This document shows, in pieces, positions 1-7,618 of a stretch of DNA of 36,745 nt (its first letter is position 1; the number at the start of each line of letters is the position of its first letter). This stretch comes from Candidatus Enterococcus murrayae (lineage in GTDB: Bacteria > Bacillota > Bacilli > Lactobacillales > Enterococcaceae): contig NZ_JAFLVR010000022.1 of NCBI RefSeq assembly GCF_017315985.1, forward strand, positions 1 through 36,745. The letters run 5' to 3'. Below the pieces are notes generated by a model. It saw only the letters and a program-made list of their open reading frames with translations. It was not told the DNA's origin and did no database searches. The position numbers and the translations under genes were made by a program.

Positions 1-42
1 ACGGGTGGATGGGTTACTGCCGTATTTAAAAGTGTAAAATAA
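1..42 (+). CDS. C-terminal end of an upstream gene (partial)
   Basis: The first 13 codons read TGGWVTAVFKSVK followed by TAA at 40-42. The next gene starts 25 bases later with its own ribosome site, so this fits the tail of a preceding same-strand gene. The fragment is too short to assign to a family, and it could be a chance open frame. Confidence 0.35.
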   Translation, partial: TGGWVTAVFKSVK

Positions 43-67
43 AAAGAAAAGGGAAGTGGAAGGAGCC

Positions 68-736
68 ATGAGGAACTCAACAGTAGAAAAACTATGGAAT
101 GTGATGATCTGTTTAGGCTTGGGGTGTCTGGTTGTATTTTTTTCTCAACTGTTTACAACGTTCTTGCTATCTGCGTATGAGAGTGGCCATTCTAGTTATT
201 CAGGGATTGAAGTCGTGTTAATGTGTTTTAACCTATTATTCGCTTCATTCATAATGTTGCAGCTGTCAAAAGGGTTGAACCTGCTTGCGTTGGATTTTTC
301 TTTTCTAAAGAAGAAAAATGGCAAGATTATTTTTTTAAGCATAGTTTTTATGCTCGCCTTATTCGTTTTTGATCAGCTTCTGAGCGACCGGCATTTGATT
401 GCTGAAAATACACCAGCGTCTATCGCAGACAATGTTCTTTCCAGCCTCCCAAGTATTGTCATCGTGCTGCTTTCAGTTGTATTTACACCAATCATGGAGG
501 AGGTCGTCTTTCGTGGCGGGGTCATTGGTTTGGTTTTCAAGGAGAATATGCTTTTAGGCGTAGGTGCTTCTTCTCTGATCTATTGTCTGATAAACAGACC
601 TGAGAGCCTCTCTCGTGGAGTCCTATTTATTGGGATGAATGTCATTTTAGGAATTTCCTACGTTAAAACGAAGCGATTAGAAGTGCCAATCATTATTAGA
701 ATATTTACGATTTTATTTGTTATCGCAGTAGGTTAA
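68..736 (+). CDS. CPBP-family intramembrane protein, degenerate active site
   Basis: Hydrophobic protein of about 222 aa with several membrane segments, ending in a region like the CPBP (CAAX protease and bacteriocin-processing, Abi) family. The first family motif, EExxxR, is present (E144, E145, R149 in MEEVVFRGG). The two later motifs that normally carry histidines are altered: the FxxxH-type position reads YCLIN (N176) and the last HxxxN/D-type position reads RIFTI (R211). It is therefore probably not a working protease and may be a pseudoenzyme, scaffold or immunity-like protein. I prefer ATG 68 over GTG 56 because a GGAAGG precedes it; spacing is tight, so the start is uncertain. It is followed by a terminator and stands apart from the sugar operon. 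Confidence 0.7.
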   Translation: MRNSTVEKLWNVMICLGLGCLVVFFSQLFTTFLLSAYESGHSSYSGIEVVLMCFNLLFASFIMLQLSKGLNLLALDFSFLKKKNGKIIFLSIVFMLALFVFDQLLSDRHLIAENTPASIADNVLSSLPSIVIVLLSVVFTPIMEEVVFRGGVIGLVFKENMLLGVGASSLIYCLINRPESLSRGVLFIGMNVILGISYVKTKRLEVPIIIRIFTILFVIAVG

Positions 737-757
737 TGATAGATTAATCAAAAAATC

Positions 758-784
758 CAGCTATTTAGCGAATAGCTGTTTTTT
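758..784 (+). terminator. Rho-independent terminator after the CPBP gene
   Basis: A perfect 8-bp stem (cagctatt / aatagctg) with loop tagcg is followed by six T. It separates the CPBP gene from the sugar operon downstream. Confidence 0.85.
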
Positions 785-854
785 GTGTTGATTTGATTCA
801 TACGATGATTAGAGAAAGCATTGGGGAATAATTATCGAGAGAAATGCGATTTTA

Positions 855-874
855 TTTTTGAACCGGTTCAAAAA
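855..874. promoter_or_regulatory. Upstream operator O1 (LacI-type palindrome)
   Basis: Perfect 20-bp palindrome tttttgaaccggttcaaaaa. An identical copy lies 66 bp downstream, centre to centre. A symmetric site with an AACCGGTT core fits a LacI-family dimer, and a LacI-type gene lies in the operon that follows. It sits upstream of the putative -35, which suits DNA looping between two sites. Confidence 0.8.
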
Positions 875-889
875 CTTTGCGTTAGCCTA

Positions 890-918
890 TTGTAATTATT
901 GAAATCGTTTGCTATTAT
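890..918 (+). promoter_or_regulatory. Predicted promoter of the EIIC-GH3-LacI-GH1 operon
   Basis: TTGTAA (890-895), a 17-bp spacer, then TATTAT (913-918). The start point would fall near 925, inside the second operator, so bound repressor would block initiation. This assignment is by inspection only. Confidence 0.6.
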
Positions 919-920
919 TC

Positions 921-940
921 TTTTTGAACCGGTTCAAAAA
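921..940. promoter_or_regulatory. Downstream operator O2 (identical LacI-type palindrome)
   Basis: Second exact copy of tttttgaaccggttcaaaaa, placed over the predicted transcription start and just before the EIIC ribosome site (AAGGAG). The placement is typical of a repressor operator. Confidence 0.82.
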
Positions 941-961
941 ACAAGAATAAGGAGTTTTATT

Positions 962-2296
962 ATGAATTTAGTCGATAAGCTGTCTGAAAAATTATTGCCA
1001 ATTGTGTCAAAAATCAATAACCAGCGACACCTGTTAGCGATTCGTGATGCGTTTATTATCACGATGCCTTTAGTAATGGCAGCCTCTTTTATGGTTTTAT
1101 TGAATGCGTTGATTTTTTCTAATGCTGCTGTTCAGAAGGTCGTTGATTTGAGTTTTTTGTCAGAGTTGGCCGTAATTGTTAATAATGGAACAATGAGTAT
1201 TTTAGCAATTATCGTTTGTTATAATATCGGAGTAAATCTGGCTAATTATTATATTAAATCAAAAGCAATTGATGATCCGGCCTTTAACGCTGTTCATGCA
1301 GGTGTCCTTAGTCTGGCTACAATGTTCATTTTGATGCCGATCAATACGTTGGTCACATTGACAGATGGGAGCACTGCAGAAGTGGGCGGTGTGTTTTCAC
1401 AGGCCTTGACCTCAAGTTCAGGTCTAGCAACTGCAATGATTTGTGCATTATTGAGTACTGAAATGTTCGTTCGCTTGGCAAAATACAAAAAATTAAAGAT
1501 CAAAATGCCCGATGGTGTACCGCCAGCAGTTGCGACATCTTTTAATTCTTTAGTGCCAGAAGTATTGGTAATTTTGATTTTCGGTACATTTGTCTTCATT
1601 TTACAGAAGACAACGGGATTAAATGTTCCGGATTTGATCAACTTGGCGATTCAGACACCATTAAAGGGGTTTGTATTATCCGTTCCAGGAATGCTATTTA
1701 TCCAATTCTTCTCAGATTTTCTGTGGGTGTTTGGGATGCATGGTTCAAGTATTTTAGCGCCGATCAAGCAAGCACCGATGCTTCAGTCGATTGAGGAAAA
1801 TATGCTGGCTTTCCAAAATCATGAAGCAATTCCTAATATAATTACAGAGCCTTTTGCGAATGCCTTTGGATTGATTGGAGGAGGCGGGTGCATTTTACCG
1901 TTAGTGATCGCGATCATATGGGTATCCAAACGTAAAGATCAGCGACAAGTGGCGAAGCTGGGCTTAACCACCTGTATGTTCAATATCACAGAACCGGTAA
2001 TGTTTGGTTTGCCGGTAGTAATGAATCCAATCTTTATGATTCCGTGTGCAATTATTCCATCGATCAATTTGATCATTGCCTACTTTGCGACTAGTGTTGG
2101 TTTAGTCGGAAAAACAGTAGCTGCGGCACCATGGATCACGCCGCCTGTCATACAATCATTTATCGCTACCGGTGGTAATATAATGGCCAGTGTACTTACC
2201 ATTTTGTTAATCATACTAGATGTTTTCTTATTTATGCCATTTGTTATCGCTTCGAATAAGGAAGCTGAGCTGAGGGGAGAAGAGCTGATTGGGTAA
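962..2296 (+). CDS. PTS EIIC permease, lactose/cellobiose family
   Basis: A 444-aa integral membrane transporter domain of a sugar phosphotransferase system, which moves a (probably beta-linked) disaccharide or glucoside across the membrane during phosphorylation. Family hallmarks are the N-terminal LLAIRDAFIITMPL segment, the GMHG motif with H260, and NITEPVMFGLPVVMNP (N341, E344, P345), the conserved substrate-binding stretch. ATG 962 is chosen because AAGGAG lies about 8 bases ahead; a longer frame from 899 would read through operator O2. The partner EIIA and EIIB genes are absent from the operon, so they must come from another locus. The last codons overlap the start of the GH3 gene, implying translational coupling. 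The sugar is not fixed by sequence; the neighbours suggest a beta-glucoside. Confidence 0.9.
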   Translation: MNLVDKLSEKLLPIVSKINNQRHLLAIRDAFIITMPLVMAASFMVLLNALIFSNAAVQKVVDLSFLSELAVIVNNGTMSILAIIVCYNIGVNLANYYIKSKAIDDPAFNAVHAGVLSLATMFILMPINTLVTLTDGSTAEVGGVFSQALTSSSGLATAMICALLSTEMFVRLAKYKKLKIKMPDGVPPAVATSFNSLVPEVLVILIFGTFVFILQKTTGLNVPDLINLAIQTPLKGFVLSVPGMLFIQFFSDFLWVFGMHGSSILAPIKQAPMLQSIEENMLAFQNHEAIPNIITEPFANAFGLIGGGGCILPLVIAIIWVSKRKDQRQVAKLGLTTCMFNITEPVMFGLPVVMNPIFMIPCAIIPSINLIIAYFATSVGLVGKTVAAAPWITPPVIQSFIATGGNIMASVLTILLIILDVFLFMPFVIASNKEAELRGEELIG

Positions 2297-4586
2297 TTTT
2301 CCATATCAAAATCCGAATTTGACGATTAGAGAACGAGTCGCAGATCTGATGGATCGAATGAGTTTAGAAGAAAAGGTCGGTCAAGTGAATCAACATCTGT
2401 ATGGCTGGGAATGCTATGAAAAGAAAAAAGATGGTCAGATTGAACTGACAGATAAATTTAAAGAACATGTCAAATGGGGGAAAGGGATCGGGGCGTTGTA
2501 CGGGTTATTTCGTGCGGATCCTTGGTCCAAAGTAGGCTTTGAAACCGGAATCGCTCCAGAGGATAGCTGGAGACTGGTTAATCAGGTTCAGGAATATGTG
2601 ATCAATCAATCACGCTGGGAAATTCCTGCCTTAATCGTTGAGGAATGTCCTCATGGACATCAGGGGCTAGGCGGAATTTCCTATCCGACAAATTTGGGTC
2701 GCGGAAATAGCTTTAATACTGAGCTGACGAAGCAATCAAGTCATTTAATGGCACAAGAGCTAGCGGCTAAAGGTGTTCATTTAGCCCTAGTATCAACCTT
2801 GGACTTGGCAAAGGACCCGCGCTGGGGACGAACAGAAGAATGCTTTGGTGAAGATCCTATTTTGGCCGCGCGAATGAGCGAAGCGGTAATCACCGGATTT
2901 CAGGGCGATCTGATTTCTGAGGAAGCGGCCTATCTGGATAAGACAGTTGTTGAAATCAATAAACAGCCGGAACAGATCGGGGTTGTTTTAAAGCATTGCA
3001 TTGCTCAAGGAGAAGCATTAGGCGGGCACAATTCTGGAACAGTAACCATTGGAGGCCGAGAATTCAAGGATATTTATTTTCCACTGTTAAAGAGTGCACG
3101 AAATGCTGTAGGAGTCATGGCAGCATACAATGATGTGGATGGTGTACCTTGTCATATCAATGGTCAATTGTTCCAAAAAACGTTGCGGGAGCAAATAGGC
3201 TATCAAGGAATCGTGATGGCTGACGGCATTGCCCTAGATAGGTTAGAAGATGTCTTTGACGAGAAAATAACCAGCGCGAATGCAGCGCTAGAAGCTGGGG
3301 TTGATCTAAGTTTATGGGATGAGACCTATTTACAAATTACAGAAGGCGTAAAATCCGAAAGAATCAAAGAATCTGTGCTTGATGCAGCCTGTGCCCGTGT
3401 TTTAGGCATTAAACTTTTATTAGGTCTTTTTGAGCATCCCTTTGTAGAAGACCCACAGGAAAAACTAGCTAAAGTATTGGATGAATCTAAAGAGAACAAT
3501 CTGCGAGTGGCGGAGGAATCCTTGACATTGCTTAAAAATGATGGCCTCTTACCCTTAGATCATAAAATAAAAAAAGTTGCTGTAGTAGGCCCAAATGCAA
3601 ATAGCCTTTATGCTTTGTTGGGGGATTATTCTGCGCCTCAAGCCGCGGAGATGGCGCATCTAACGATTTTTCACCAGATTCAAACTATTTTTTCAGAATC
3701 TGAGGTGGTCTTCTCTGAAGGCTGCGAAGTTCGGAATACAAAAAATCAGCTCCCTAAAATTGAAGCTGCTGTGAAGGACTGTCAAGATGCAGATGTGATT
3801 ATTTGCGTGTTAGGAGGTTCGAGTGCCCGCAATTTTGATATGGAGTTTTTAAAGAATGGTGCAGTTTCTTCAAAAGGGATCAATATGGATTCTGGAGAAA
3901 ATGTAGACGTTGCTTCATTGTCCTTGGGCGGCCAGCAATTGATGCTTTTAAAAGCTGTGAAGGAGCTGGAAAAACCTATTGTCACAGTTTTGATTCAAGG
4001 ACGGCCTTATGATATCCAAGAAGTTCAACAACTGTCTGATGCTGTATTGGTAGGCTGGTTTCCAGGACAAGCTGGAGGAACAGCAATCGCGCGGACACTG
4101 ATCGGTGATAATAATCCAAACGGACGGCTGAATGTCAGCTATCCCCTCAATTCTCAACAATTGCCTGTTTATTATTATCAGCGGGCGGCTTCGAAAAAAG
4201 ATGATTATTACGATCAAACCGGTGCTCCTCTTCACGAATTTGGCTATGGGTTGAGCTATACGCAATTTTCATATGAGCGCTTGCATGTCCACCAAGAGTC
4301 TGACACAATGACCATAAGTGTTACTGTTAAAAATGTGGGAGAATTTACTGGAAAAGAGACGGTGCTAGTATTCGTTCGTTTATTAGGTGGTCGAGTGATT
4401 CAGCGTCACAAACAGCTGAAGGCTTTTGATAAGATTGAATTGATGCCTGATGAATCAACTGAGCTGACGTTTACATTGTCTGATGATCAATTCTATTTTA
4501 CAGACATGGATCAGCTTTATAAGCGAGCAGACGGCTGCCAAATCATGGTCAAGAATTTATCAGAAGAAGTTTCTTTCAAAAATTAA
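2289..4586 (+). CDS. Glycoside hydrolase family 3 beta-glucosidase
   Basis: A 765-aa cytoplasmic GH3 enzyme (no signal peptide) that removes beta-linked glucose or a related sugar from short oligosaccharides or glycosides. Order: GH3 N-terminal barrel (about 15-390) with KDPRWGR at 175-181 and nucleophile D312 in GIVMADG; GH3 C-terminal alpha/beta sandwich (about 415-640); then the usual FGYGLSYT (651-658) leading into a fibronectin-III-like domain. The length is normal for three-domain bacterial GH3 proteins. The start is a TTG overlapping the EIIC stop by 8 bases, preceded by GGGGAG at about 9 bases; the ERVADLMDRMSLEEKVGQ start of the barrel requires an N-terminus close to this point. GH3 enzymes usually act on non-phosphorylated sugars, which is odd behind a PTS permease. 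Confidence 0.93.
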   Translation: MGNFPYQNPNLTIRERVADLMDRMSLEEKVGQVNQHLYGWECYEKKKDGQIELTDKFKEHVKWGKGIGALYGLFRADPWSKVGFETGIAPEDSWRLVNQVQEYVINQSRWEIPALIVEECPHGHQGLGGISYPTNLGRGNSFNTELTKQSSHLMAQELAAKGVHLALVSTLDLAKDPRWGRTEECFGEDPILAARMSEAVITGFQGDLISEEAAYLDKTVVEINKQPEQIGVVLKHCIAQGEALGGHNSGTVTIGGREFKDIYFPLLKSARNAVGVMAAYNDVDGVPCHINGQLFQKTLREQIGYQGIVMADGIALDRLEDVFDEKITSANAALEAGVDLSLWDETYLQITEGVKSERIKESVLDAACARVLGIKLLLGLFEHPFVEDPQEKLAKVLDESKENNLRVAEESLTLLKNDGLLPLDHKIKKVAVVGPNANSLYALLGDYSAPQAAEMAHLTIFHQIQTIFSESEVVFSEGCEVRNTKNQLPKIEAAVKDCQDADVIICVLGGSSARNFDMEFLKNGAVSSKGINMDSGENVDVASLSLGGQQLMLLKAVKELEKPIVTVLIQGRPYDIQEVQQLSDAVLVGWFPGQAGGTAIARTLIGDNNPNGRLNVSYPLNSQQLPVYYYQRAASKKDDYYDQTGAPLHEFGYGLSYTQFSYERLHVHQESDTMTISVTVKNVGEFTGKETVLVFVRLLGGRVIQRHKQLKAFDKIELMPDESTELTFTLSDDQFYFTDMDQLYKRADGCQIMVKNLSEEVSFKN

Positions 4587-4653
4587 CCGTTAAAGAATGG
4601 CTCGTTTCCAACAGTAAATCAGCTCCGATTAAGATAAGAAAGGAACCATAAAA

Positions 4654-5622
4654 ATGTCATCTATTCGGAAAGTGGCTGAACTGGCTGGGGTCTCTTTAGG
4701 AAGTGTCTCTCGCTATCTCAATGGTCATCAATTGAAAGAACAAAATATGAAAAAGATTGCGGCTGCGATCAAGGAGCTAGACTATAAAGAGAATATTATC
4801 GCCAAAGGCCTAAAAAACAATCGTAGTTTTTCAGTAGGGCTTTTAATGAATAGTGTATCTAGTCAATTCGGGGCAGAGATCGTCAGTGCCATAGAAGGTG
4901 TGATGGAGCAAAACGGCTATTCCGTCTTGTTGAGCGGATTTAAAGGAGACGTCTCACTAGCTGATCAGAAGATTGATTATTTAGTGCAGCATGCGGTGGA
5001 TGGCTTGATCGTCTTTATGTCTGAACAGGATTGGGATGGCATGGAACGGTTGGCTGAATTGCCAATCCCAGTATTGACGATCAATAGTCCCATACAACTG
5101 CCGGGAGTTGATCGAATCCAAGTCGCTGATCGAAAGAGTGTGGCTAAAGTTACGGAGCATCTTATCAAGGAAGGGCACACAAGAATCGGTCTTTTGGCTG
5201 CTCCTCAAAATGATTATGTTGCAAGGGAACGTCTATTAGGTGCGCAACAGACTGCGGCTAAGCACTCAGGCACCGTTTTGGTAACTGAATACGGTGATTA
5301 TTCTCGAATCAGCGGCTACCGAGGTGGTAAAAAATTGCTGGAACAGGATATTACCGCATTAATTGTGACAAACTACAATATGATGACTGGGGTCCTTGAA
5401 TACTTGCAGCATTCTCCTGATTCGACAAGAAAGAATTTGGTTTTGGCGCATTATGATTACACTAGCGAGATGGCGGAATTGCTTACGGATCGGATCGTAA
5501 TCAAAGCACCTACCCAATTGATCGGACAGCGATCTGCTCAACGCTTGCTGGAGCGGCTGAATCCTGAGGTGTTGACTGCTGGAGAAGATGAGACGATTGA
5601 CAACGAGATTTTTGGAATATAA
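4654..5622 (+). CDS. LacI-family transcriptional repressor of the beta-glucoside operon
   Basis: A 322-aa regulator with an N-terminal LacI helix-turn-helix (SIRKVAELAGVSLGSVSRYLNG, residues 2-23), a hinge around residues 45-56, and a periplasmic-binding-protein-like effector domain from about residue 60 (FSVGLLMNSVSSQFGAEIVSAIEG). ATG 4654 has AAAGGAA ahead of it. It lies 67 bp after the GH3 gene and 56 bp before the GH1 gene, all on one strand with no terminator between, so it is probably autoregulated as part of the operon. The two identical 20-bp palindromes at 855-874 and 921-940 are the likely binding sites (inference). The inducer is probably a sugar or sugar phosphate released from the transported glycoside. 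Confidence 0.9.
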   Translation: MSSIRKVAELAGVSLGSVSRYLNGHQLKEQNMKKIAAAIKELDYKENIIAKGLKNNRSFSVGLLMNSVSSQFGAEIVSAIEGVMEQNGYSVLLSGFKGDVSLADQKIDYLVQHAVDGLIVFMSEQDWDGMERLAELPIPVLTINSPIQLPGVDRIQVADRKSVAKVTEHLIKEGHTRIGLLAAPQNDYVARERLLGAQQTAAKHSGTVLVTEYGDYSRISGYRGGKKLLEQDITALIVTNYNMMTGVLEYLQHSPDSTRKNLVLAHYDYTSEMAELLTDRIVIKAPTQLIGQRSAQRLLERLNPEVLTAGEDETIDNEIFGI

Positions 5623-5678
5623 GCTGCTCCTGAGAAACGTGAACGCTTTAATTTATAAACAATAAAGGAGATTTAATC

Positions 5679-7067
5679 ATGCTTCAATTTCCAAAGGGGT
5701 TCCTGTGGGGAGCGGCTACAAGCGCTCCGCAATCAGAAGGAGCCGCAGCAATGGATGGAAAAAGTCCATCAACATGGGACAAATGGTTCGAAATGGAGCC
5801 AGAATTATTCTATGACCAAGTAGGTCCAGAAAATACTTCAAATGTTTATGAAAAGTATAAAGAAGAAGTTGCTAACATGAAGTCGATGAACCTGAACTCT
5901 TATCGGACATCGATCGCATGGACACGATTACTGCCTGATGGAAAAACGCTTAATCCTAAGGCAGTCGCGTTTTACCGCGCATATTTTCAAGAGCTAATGG
6001 ACAGTGGCGTAGAGCCGATCATCAATTTATTTCATTTTGATATGCCGTGGTGGTTGATGGAAAAGGGCGGCTGGGAAGCAAGGGAATCAGTCGATCATTT
6101 TGCTTATTATGCCAGTGTTGCCTTTGAAGAGTTTGGTGATATTGTAAAAAAATGGGCGACCTTCAATGAACCGCTAGTACACATCGAATGTGGGTATTAT
6201 GGCGATGCCCATTGGCCGAGGATCAAAGATTTCAAGCGCGCGGTCCAGGTGGGCTATCACACGATGCTTGCTCATGCTAAAGCGGTAGAGGCTTTCCGAG
6301 TTTCTCGGTTTAACGACGGAAAAATTGGTATCATTTTGAATCTTTCACCTGTTTATCCGAAAAGTGACTCGCCGGAAGATGTCGAGGCCGCGAAGTGGGC
6401 GGATCATATCTATATCCGCAGCTTCTTGGATGGTGCAGTCAAAGGTACGTATTCCGATGAGTTCACTCAACTATTGAAGCGGTCGAATCTATCACCTGAG
6501 ACCGAAGCAGACGATAAAAATATTTTTACGAAAAATACCGTAGATTTTATCGGCTGCAACTACTACCAGCCTTTACGAGTACAAGCCATCCCTGAGGAGG
6601 AGCGCGTCGAACAAATAACTGGTCCTCGTGATTTATTCCAAGGCTATGACTGGCCTGGAAAACGAATCAACCCGCATCGCGGTTGGGAAATCTATCCTAG
6701 AGGAATTTACGACATCGCGATGCGTTTAAAAAATGATTATAGTGAGATTCCATGGTACATTTCTGAAAATGGCATGGGTGTGTCGCAAGAAGAGTGTTTT
6801 GATGATGAGGAAGGCATTATTCAAGACGATTATCGGATAACGTTTATCAAAGATCATTTGGAAGAACTGCATCGGGCGATCAAGGAGGGAGCGAACTGCT
6901 TCGGTTACCATTTGTGGACATTTTCTGATTGCTGGAGCTGGTTGAATGCGTTTAAAAATCGTTATGGGTTCTATCGCGTAGAACTTTCACAGGACTATCA
7001 GCGAACACCTAAAAAATCCAGCTTCTGGATGGCCGATGTTATCAATAAAAATGGATTTGATCAATAG
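5679..7067 (+). CDS. Glycoside hydrolase family 1, probable 6-phospho-beta-glucosidase
   Basis: A 462-aa cytoplasmic GH1 enzyme. It starts with the family signature FPKGFLWGAATSAPQSEGA. The acid/base is E164 in TFNEP and the nucleophile is E363 in YISENGMG. Near the C-terminus, DCWSWLNAFKNRYGF carries S420 and Y429, two of the three residues that bind the sugar 6-phosphate in GH1 phospho-glycosidases such as LacG. The expected Lys at S+7 is Asn427, with Lys426 one position earlier. This points to a phosphorylated substrate, consistent with the PTS permease in the same operon, but specificity between gluco- and galacto-forms is not clear. AAAGGAG precedes the ATG. It is the last gene before a strong terminator. 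Confidence 0.9.
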   Translation: MLQFPKGFLWGAATSAPQSEGAAAMDGKSPSTWDKWFEMEPELFYDQVGPENTSNVYEKYKEEVANMKSMNLNSYRTSIAWTRLLPDGKTLNPKAVAFYRAYFQELMDSGVEPIINLFHFDMPWWLMEKGGWEARESVDHFAYYASVAFEEFGDIVKKWATFNEPLVHIECGYYGDAHWPRIKDFKRAVQVGYHTMLAHAKAVEAFRVSRFNDGKIGIILNLSPVYPKSDSPEDVEAAKWADHIYIRSFLDGAVKGTYSDEFTQLLKRSNLSPETEADDKNIFTKNTVDFIGCNYYQPLRVQAIPEEERVEQITGPRDLFQGYDWPGKRINPHRGWEIYPRGIYDIAMRLKNDYSEIPWYISENGMGVSQEECFDDEEGIIQDDYRITFIKDHLEELHRAIKEGANCFGYHLWTFSDCWSWLNAFKNRYGFYRVELSQDYQRTPKKSSFWMADVINKNGFDQ

Positions 7068-7075
7068 CATAATTG

Positions 7076-7118
7076 AATCCCGATCACATGGAGAATCTCC
7101 AAGTGATCGGGATTTTTT
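7076..7118 (+). terminator. Strong terminator of the beta-glucoside operon
   Basis: A 12-bp perfect stem (aatcccgatcac / gtgatcgggatt), with an additional inner TGGA/TCCA pairing, runs directly into a run of six T. It lies just after the GH1 stop and before the convergent minus-strand gene. Confidence 0.93.
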
Positions 7119-7123
7119 AAGGC

Positions 7124-7558
7124 TCAGCAATTAAACTCACTTAAAACCTTCTCAATATCTCTTCTGATCAGACTCTGCATACTTTCCTTATACTGATCGA
7201 GCGCCAAGGAATCCAGCTTTTCGCAAATGATCGGGATCAGCTCGGGTTTGGCTTCGGCCAAATAGGTCAGATAGGGAATACATTGGCGAAGGGTGGGAGC
7301 TTTGGAATCATCTAAGATGCCCAAAATGTCTGTGAGATGCTTCTCGATGACAGCCTGTGAATCCCAGCGGGCGTTGATCGCAAAGAACTTAAAGGCGCGT
7401 CCTCGACCGCACGAATTTTCGGCAGTCAAAGCAGGCAAGAAGCTTTCCAGCGTATCTGCGTAAATAGGTTCGGCGAGACAGTTTGCTTCTAATTCTTTAA
7501 ATGCCGCCAGCGCTTCTTTGGTATCTTTAGCGGTCAAAAGGGCCAAAATAGGTTCCAT
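7124..7558 (-). CDS. HEAT-repeat-like hypothetical protein
   Basis: A 144-aa soluble, helix-rich protein built of paired amphipathic helices (for example VIEKHLTDILGILDDSKAPTLRQCIPYLTYLAEAKPELIPIICEKL), resembling HEAT/armadillo-type repeats. Similar Firmicutes proteins are often labelled 'SufBD protein', but nothing here looks like the SufBD beta-helix, so I regard that name as unsupported. ATG with AGGAATGAG upstream. It lies downstream of the class A PBP gene on the same strand with a hairpin between them. Function unknown. Confidence 0.75.
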   Translation of the reverse strand: MEPILALLTAKDTKEALAAFKELEANCLAEPIYADTLESFLPALTAENSCGRGRAFKFFAINARWDSQAVIEKHLTDILGILDDSKAPTLRQCIPYLTYLAEAKPELIPIICEKLDSLALDQYKESMQSLIRRDIEKVLSEFNC

Positions 7559-7586
7559 AAACTCATTCCTTTTCTTAAAAGTATAG

Positions 7587-7618
7587 CAAAACAGCCGTCA
7601 AATCGACGACTGTTTTTT
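7587..7618 (-). terminator. Terminator after the class A PBP gene
   Basis: Read on the minus strand, aaaacagtcgtcg / gacggctgtttt pairs with one G-U wobble and ends in TTTT. The same arms on the plus strand would hold a C-A mismatch, so the minus-strand reading is favoured. Confidence 0.75.

Noticed and set aside
899-961. Longer N-terminus for the EIIC protein
   Set aside because: It would translate through the promoter and operator O2 and has no ribosome site; ATG 962 has AAGGAG and begins the normal family N-terminus.
5628-5652. cre-like site ahead of the GH1 gene
   Set aside because: The stretch gaaacgtgaacgcttt does not match the CcpA consensus at the key CG-centred positions.
7124-7558. 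'SufBD' (Fe-S assembly) function for the HEAT-like protein
   Set aside because: The protein is helical and lacks any SufB/SufD feature; no suf genes are nearby.
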